From contig CM033394.1 in NCBI GenBank assembly GCA_019426215.1, positions 41,104,423 through 41,168,422 on the forward strand: a DNA stretch of 64,000 nucleotides. Reading direction: 5' to 3'. The position numbers and the translations under genes were made by a program. The notes below the pieces were generated by a model, which did not search any database, was not told where the DNA came from, and saw only the letters and a program-made list of their open reading frames with translations. Source of the stretch: Buddleja alternifolia. Taxonomy: Eukaryota; Streptophyta; Magnoliopsida; Lamiales; Scrophulariaceae. This document shows, piece by piece, positions 62,439 through 64,000 of the stretch; within the stretch, counting starts at the first letter, position 1; every line of letters starts with the position of its first letter.

Positions 62439-63316
62439 TAATGTAACTAAATATCTTCTTTGTTAATAAGGTTTTCTACTTGAAAAATGCTAGCCGTCAG
62501 TGATTGCTAAAGGTTTTGGGGAGAATAAAGTTGTGTGTTTACTTGAAGAAGTGCAACAATACATTTTTATACCGCAATATTTATAGGGAAGACAACTGTT
62601 GTAATCTTGGATGGATTTTAAGCGTGAAGCTAAAAAAAATAGTATATGATACATAACTGCAACGTCAATATGATCTGCTACGAGTTTCTAACTGAAACAA
62701 CCACAACAAAGGCAAAACTCAAACTCAACTAAGATATACAGAGAATTTCCCCTCGGTTACCTCACAAAACCATAAGCAAACTGCATATGGAAGATACTGA
62801 TTCGTTCTAGCCAACAAGAAAAGATATGAGAAAATACAAATAAGAATAAAAGTATACCACAGAAGTACATATCTATTAGAAGATAGATTAAACCAAATGC
62901 AGAAACAATAAACGGTAGACATACATTACAGTACAGATCTATGAGATGTTTGAAATTAAAGCAGCCAACAATCGCAAGATTTATTCTGAACAACAATAGT
63001 GCAAAATCTATATGAAATCTGTTTACACGTCCATATCAGAACAGTATCAGAGGATATAGTTGTGCAATATGTTTCACGAATGTCTGAGAACAAAATATAT
63101 TTGAGATGTCGAAGGGAATAGGAGGAATTAGCACTCTTTACAAACTGATTGCCGCCCATGAGCCGCAAGATGCATACAACCCTTTAATCAACTCACTTTC
63201 AGAGCCAAATCTAGAATAGTAACTATACCAGATTCATTTTGACCGAAACAATCGAAAAGTGAGCGATGTAACAAATCAAAACAATTACATGCAACCAACA
63301 TGGAGAAAAACACTCT
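62439..63316. other. 3' flank of pseudogene and probable 3' UTR of the ALIX gene
   Basis: 62450-62650 matches the 3' flank of the intact SABATH gene. Further right, on the minus strand, lies the likely 3' untranslated region of the ALIX gene, with an AATAAA signal (reverse) near 62979-62984. Confidence 0.55.
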
Positions 63317-63829
63317 TTACTGTCTGTAGTAGCCACTCTGGTGGGGAGGTGGATATGGAGGTTGAGCTGTATAAGGAGGTCGGGGCACTGATCCAGGTTG
63401 CTGAGGAGGTGCATTATAGTATGGGCCCCGCCAACCAGGATAAGCAGGTTGACCATATTCATGGTTCACCCCAGGCTGTTGGTGTTGTGGGGGTAGGTAT
63501 GGAGGATTTGAAACGGGTACATGATACGGAGGCTGCTGTTGTGGGGCCCCATATGGAGGAGTTTGAGCATATGCAGGCATTGTTGGATGCTGAGGCGGCT
63601 GGTAAGTAGGGGTTTGGGAATGAGACATATTGGGTGCGTTCCCTGGGTCAACTTGCTGTTGAGAATTGGATCTTTGAGGCTGCCCATAAGAGTATCCACC
63701 AGTGGTTTTGCCGTCCTGGAAACTAAGACCTGATATTTGCCTCTGAACATCATCGATCATATCACGGCACTGGATATTTCTAGTCATTATAAAATCGCTG
63801 CATTGTTGCTTTACAATTGTAATAGCATC
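63317..63829 (-). CDS. ALIX/BRO1-domain protein, last exon (partial)
   Basis: The exon starts after a T-rich AG acceptor at 63830-63831. It reads DAITIVKQQCSDFIMTRNI, QCRDMIDDVQRQISGLSF and then about 130 residues rich in Pro, Gln, Tyr and Gly, ending HQSGYYRQ and a TAA at 63317-63319. The order matches the C-terminus of plant ALIX (BRO1) proteins, in which the end of the V domain is followed by a Pro-rich tail. ALIX links ubiquitinated cargo and ESCRT-III at endosomes, in the cytosol. The BRO1 domain and most of the V domain lie beyond the right edge. At least 170 residues are seen here, with no defects. Confidence 0.87.
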   Translation of the reverse strand, partial: DAITIVKQQCSDFIMTRNIQCRDMIDDVQRQISGLSFQDGKTTGGYSYGQPQRSNSQQQVDPGNAPNMSHSQTPTYQPPQHPTMPAYAQTPPYGAPQQQPPYHVPVSNPPYLPPQHQQPGVNHEYGQPAYPGWRGPYYNAPPQQPGSVPRPPYTAQPPYPPPHQSGYYRQ

Positions 63830-64000
63830 CTGTTTTTTTGAAGAAAAACATACGCAGAGATGAGTTCAATACTCCATGTTGAAACAGAAAACCAGAAGAG
63901 AACATTATGCAACTATCTTGTGAAAAAATAAGATAAAGACTAAAATGACTGCATGTCAAACTAAGGCGTTTTTAGCGTTTGGCTGATTTGCCATAGATAA
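63830..64000 (-). other. Intron of the ALIX gene
   Basis: Non-coding sequence immediately before the last exon on the minus strand; it ends in a polypyrimidine tract and AG at 63831-63830. The donor is outside the window. Confidence 0.6.

Overview
The window is nuclear DNA of a flowering plant, most likely a eudicot. The evidence is AT-rich intergenic sequence, GT-AG introns, plant gene families (GDSL esterase, SABATH methyltransferase, plant ALIX/BRO1), plant transposon superfamilies, and organelle DNA fragments with a plant plastid trnG and plant mitochondrial cox1 and trnfM. It is transposon-dense and holds only three real host genes plus one host pseudogene. No previously undescribed defence or metabolic system was found; the most unusual items are transposon structures.

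Layout, left to right. 1-4739: right-hand part of a CACTA (En/Spm) transposon with a six-exon Transposase_24 gene that reads through without a stop, then subterminal repeats and the terminal CACTA end. 6.1-6.4 kb: a tRNA-derived SINE. 6967-11365 (minus): a complete four-exon GDSL esterase/lipase gene (366 aa) with a hAT MITE in intron 1. 11586-22344: an LTR retrotransposon with 5-bp target duplication CATTT, inserted about 220 bp upstream of the GDSL start codon. It holds a broken copia gag, a copia pol remnant, a displaced primer-binding-site-like sequence, a 3.3-kb CACTA-like element (16979-20250) carrying exons of a host cytosolic pyruvate kinase, and a MITE inside its 3' LTR. 22.7 kb: a plastid trnG-GCC fragment.

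23315-33550: a complete 10.2-kb CACTA element with matching termini and an ATT duplication. It has broken Transposase_24 and TNP2-type transposase genes and, upstream of them, a tandem series of tRNA-like units. 33966-34955: a non-autonomous hAT element. 35458-38050: a deleted copia element in reverse. 40-43.2 kb: a Mutator-like foldback MITE, a hAT-like element and a young TRIM.

44053-45818: an intact SABATH methyltransferase gene (370 aa) with a 232-bp tandem duplication just upstream. 46.6-54.6 kb: two more TRIM-type elements; one is split by a 6.1-kb hAT transposon with a decayed BED/DUF659 transposase gene and an odd Gly/Ser/Tyr-rich tail. 55291-56279: a hAT element with a perfect 8-bp duplication. 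57.1 kb: a second SINE. 59.2-60.25 kb: mitochondrial DNA. 60589-62438: a pseudogene copy of the SABATH gene, part of a colinear segmental duplication with the 38.6-46 kb block. 63317-63829 (minus): the last exon of a plant ALIX/BRO1 gene that continues beyond the right edge.

The host genes do not form a pathway. The transposons are layered (MITE in LTR, CACTA-like element in retrotransposon, hAT in TRIM), so their relative ages can be read from the nesting.
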